Source: Streptomyces sp. NK08204
GTDB lineage: Bacteria; Actinomycetota; Actinomycetes; Streptomycetales; Streptomycetaceae
Reading direction: 5' to 3'
NCBI RefSeq assembly: GCF_020400585.1
Contig: NZ_JAINVF010000029.1
Location: 31,022-95,021 of the forward strand
DNA length: 64,000 nucleotides
Part shown: piece by piece, positions 61,961-64,000 of the stretch
How the letters are laid out: each line of letters starts with the position of its first letter
Position numbering within the stretch: the stretch's first letter is position 1
The notes under the pieces: generated by a model
Seen by the model: the letters and a program-made list of their open reading frames with translations, nothing else
Database searches by the model: none
Told to the model about the DNA's origin: nothing
Position numbers and translations under genes: made by a program

Positions 61961-62246
61961 CCGCTGGGCCTCCGTCAACCGAGGCGTCGATCGTGGTCTG
62001 CCACCCCTGCTCAGCCAGCCTGGACATCCCTCCAGGCCTATAACCGGACCGTTGCGTCGTCTGCGGGATGCCGCTCTCCTGGGGTGTTTATGGACAGGTC
62101 CGGCTGGCCTGCTCAGGCTCCTGCCGAGCAAGGCGTTGCTACTGGTGCCAGAAGGAGCGGCTCGCTGCATGTGACGAGACGCGGTAGTTGGAACTGGACG
62201 GTTGGTGACCTGGTGGTTCGAGTAGTGACGGAGATGATGTGTTGTT

Positions 62247-62514
62247 ATGGACACCACATCTCCGAGTCATGCTCTCGTAGAAGCAGGCTGGCAGCAGGTC
62301 CGTGCTGACGGGCGGGTCTGCCCGGAACTGCTCGAGGCGGCCTGCGTCGAACCACACCTGCGCCAGTTGTTTCCATGGACGGGAATGGGAGAACTGCGCT
62401 TCAGCCGCTGCACAGAGCAGCATTGGGCATGAGACATTCCTTATATTCAGCCCGCAGCGGACGGCGAATACTGGGTCTCCGGCCCCCTGCGCGGCGAGTC
62501 TGTGGGCCCACAGC
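62247..62514 (+). pseudogene. DUF6193-like gene with nonsense codon and truncation
   Basis: From ATG 62247 the product (ALVEAGWQQVRADGRVCPEL, HLRQLFPWTGMGELRFSRC) matches the DUF6193 family of natural-product-associated proteins. At 62430 a TGA replaces the Trp codon usual there; after it the frame continues DIPYIQPAADGEYWVSGP, GESVGPQ as expected. At about 62515 it runs into the oppositely oriented helicase remnant. The two relics are therefore fused end to end. Confidence 0.6.
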
Positions 62515-63165
62515 GACGCTGGCCAGGATGCACGGCGTCGCGGTCAGGTGGTTCCTGAAGTTTGCCAGGATGTGGGCCTTGTCGTGGATCGCCGCCCATG
62601 GCCTGCCAAGATCCTCCGTGGTACCGAGGGCCTAATCCAGGATCGCGAGGTCGAAGCGTGCCATCTGCTGGCCGTAAAGGCGCTCTCTGCCTGCCAGAGC
62701 GCCTTCCAGCGGCCCGCGGACCTTCCGCTGACCCATTGAGGTCATCGAAGTGCTCGCGGTTCACCAGAGAGGCGTATGTGGCGAACACGACCACGGGCCT
62801 GGACCCTAGCCCACAGGGCGAGTTGGATCGGGTTCGTGGTGGTACGCACCCCCAGTTTGTTGAGCACCGGGTCGTTCTCCAGCGAGCACACCGTAACGAG
62901 CGGGGCGCGGTGGCTCACCAGGCGCCATGCCTGGGCGGTCTGCATGAGCAGGTCCAGGGTCGGCACGGTGATGAGGATCCGGCCGCCCAGGAGGCAGTCC
63001 AGAGCGCACGCGGCAGCGGCGAGCGTATTGCCTGATCCGGTCGGAGACACGATCGTGGCCTCGTGCCCCTTCAGGAGGCACAGAGGATCTTGGGGGAAAT
63101 TCCACCCACTTCCGGAAACCTGCCTTTTGGTCGACCTGGTGTTCTCGGAGGTGAATCACTGGCAT
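62515..63165 (-). pseudogene. Subtelomeric DEAD/DEAH helicase remnant (TtrA-like)
   Basis: On the minus strand from ~63165 the pieces are: LREHQVDQKAGFRKWVEFPP, then (other frame) GSGNTLAAAACALDCLLGG, ILITVPTLDLLMQTAQAWR, TVCSLENDPVLNKLGVRTTT, then VVFATYASLVNREHFDDLNG, then GQRKVRGPLEGALAGRERLY, QQMARFDLAILD, and finally DLGRPWAAIHDKAHILANF...LTATPCI. This is the N-terminal helicase core. Walker A reads GSGNT (Lys lost), the DEAH box is destroyed by a TAG, and there are several frameshifts. Helicase genes of this kind sit at Streptomyces chromosome and plasmid ends. Confidence 0.75.
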
Positions 63166-63335
63166 TCAGATGCCTCCCGTTTTCCGATTTGAACGGTGAT
63201 TCAGATGACGTGCAGAATCTGCACTGAAGGTCTGTTTCCTCGGCACCTGACACCTGGTCAGAGTCCGGCGATGCAACTTCGGTTCACGACGTTTCATTGA
63301 CCGAGAAGAGCATGGCCGATAGACAAGTGACGCAT

Positions 63336-63341
63336 TAGAAT
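63336..63341 (+). promoter_or_regulatory. -10 box before the small Cys-rich gene
   Basis: TAGAAT ends seven bases before the ATG at 63349, which suggests a leaderless transcript. No clean -35 is seen. Confidence 0.4.
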
Positions 63342-63348
63342 CCCGGCT

Positions 63349-63627
63349 ATGCGTAACGACTTCTGCGAAGTCATGTTCCTTCCGTCTTCTCAGTGTGACC
63401 ACTGCCGTTCAGCACAGTCGAATCTCCCCCGAAGGGTGTACGTCACGAAGGGGGGAAGTGTTTATCACTGCACGCCAAGCTGCGAGGGTCTCAAAGATGG
63501 GCAACGGTACGCCCGTTGGAAAGGCCTGGATATCCACGACGTTGAGTCTGTCCCGCGCAGTGACGTCCAGGCCCGGCTTGGCGCATGCGAAGTATGCCGC
63601 CCAGATCTGCCGCCACCTCATCGGTAG
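63349..63627 (+). CDS. Small Cys-rich protein near the telomere (92 aa)
   Basis: ATG 63349 has a -10-like TAGAAT just upstream. The product has Cys/His pairs CDHC near residue 17, YHCTPSC near 41 and CEVC near 81. The block RVYVTKGGSVYHCTPSCEGL resembles the zinc-ribbon-like tail found on some actinomycete nucleases and mobile-element proteins. The gene is intact, unlike its neighbours. Below it, 63628-63760 has no gene and lower G+C until the telomere starts. I cannot assign a function. Confidence 0.6.
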   Translation: MRNDFCEVMFLPSSQCDHCRSAQSNLPRRVYVTKGGSVYHCTPSCEGLKDGQRYARWKGLDIHDVESVPRSDVQARLGACEVCRPDLPPPHR

Positions 63628-63760
63628 GCCTCCAAAAGTAGATGTTCTGTATTTCCTCCAATTCTGATCGGGAGTCGTGATCTTTTCCAGTGTCAATCCG
63701 CGCTTAATTTTGAAGCAACGGAAGCTGTATCCGTTCACCCGGACGCGCCCTCACAGCTGT

Positions 63761-64000
63761 CGGGCCGTCAGGCCCGTCGGTGGCCGCGCGGAGCGTGGCC
63801 ACCCTGGTGACGCGGAGCGTCACGGGGTGGCTGGAGCGCAGCGGAGGCCACGGCCGGCCCGGGAAGGCCGGCCGTGCTCTTGGAGCGCAGCGGAAGGAGC
63901 ATCAACCTGCCTGCTTCGCAGGCAGGTTGTGCGGGGAGCGTAGCGAGCCGCTCCGCGCTCACGCGGAGCGTGAGCGCAACCCCCACGCGCAGCGTGGGGG
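63761..64000. other. Chromosome/replicon telomere: cluster of palindromes
   Basis: Perfect or near-perfect inverted repeats follow one another. 63761-63766/63771-63776; 63779-63789/63793-63803 (GGA loop, one G-T pair); 63807-63813/63817-63823 (GGA loop); 63849-63859/63866-63876; 63903-63914/63918-63929 (12 bp, TTC loop, GAA on the other strand); 63935-63940/63949-63954; 63955-63964/63968-63977 (GGA loop); 63980-63988/63992-64000 (GCA loop). GNA triloop hairpins are typical of Streptomyces linear telomeres, which fold as single-stranded 3' ends and are capped by a terminal protein. The last palindrome ends exactly at base 64000. Confidence 0.9.

Noticed and set aside
1..64000. tRNA, rRNA or CRISPR loci
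   Set aside because: I saw no tRNA-like cloverleaf sequence, rRNA segment or spaced repeat array when reading both strands; a tRNA scan could still reveal one.

Overview
The window looks like the terminal arm of a linear chromosome (or linear replicon) of a Streptomyces-type actinomycete. Support comes from very high G+C with G/C-ending third positions, GTG/TTG starts, many 4-base ATGA/GTGA overlaps, two ECF41-type sigma factors, a DasR-type operator, and above all the last ~240 bases. That last stretch is a dense series of short palindromes with GNA-type triloops, the hallmark of a Streptomyces telomere, so position 64000 is probably a physical DNA end. Decayed genes are frequent from about 50 kb onward, as expected for a subtelomere.

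Region 1 (1-15.2 kb) is the tail of a modular type I polyketide cluster. A PKS gene entering from the left carries two KS-AT-DH-KR-ACP modules (predicted methylmalonyl, then malonyl). Next come a 69-residue membrane-like protein, a terminal PKS with KS and ACP but no AT, and an AfsA/ScbA-type double-hotdog enzyme, all joined by 4-base overlaps. A terminal module without reduction would leave a beta-ketoacyl-ACP, the substrate class AfsA enzymes use, so the line may release its chain as a butenolide/butyrolactone-like product. A P450-like/isocitrate-lyase-superfamily fusion follows.

Region 2 (15.3-30.7 kb) holds small redox and regulatory genes: two divergent KASIII-like paralogues, two ECF41-type sigma genes, a flavoprotein, an F420/LLM oxidoreductase, two LUD-domain genes (one decayed), a P450, a FAD monooxygenase and an SDR. 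A promoter-like motif recurs six times (17.3-28.1 kb) beside the KASIII, LUD and sigma genes, suggesting one ECF regulon that has been copied and partly broken.

Region 3 (31.2-39.5 kb) has a secreted ScyD/ScyE-like beta-propeller, a strong terminator, and then a seven-gene Ebo-type operon with every junction overlapping: an inositol-3-phosphate-synthase-like cyclase, a UbiA prenyltransferase, a TIM-barrel isomerase, EboA, EboB (TatD), EboE and EboF. The cyclase appears to take the place of EboD.

Region 4 (39.8-54.2 kb) has an Mrr-type nuclease with a small membrane partner, a TetR/MFS/cupin resistance unit, two large secreted glycosidases (GH84 preceded by a perfect DasR-like palindrome, and GH92; both end in a CBM32-like domain), a hydrolase preceded by a 17-codon leader, and a P450. 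Region 5 (54.2-64 kb) is subtelomeric: a Tn3 remnant between gene fragments, an uncharacterised protein, a PadR/ABC unit with its operator, zinc-finger and DUF6193 pseudogenes, a decayed telomere-type helicase, a small Cys-rich protein and the telomere.
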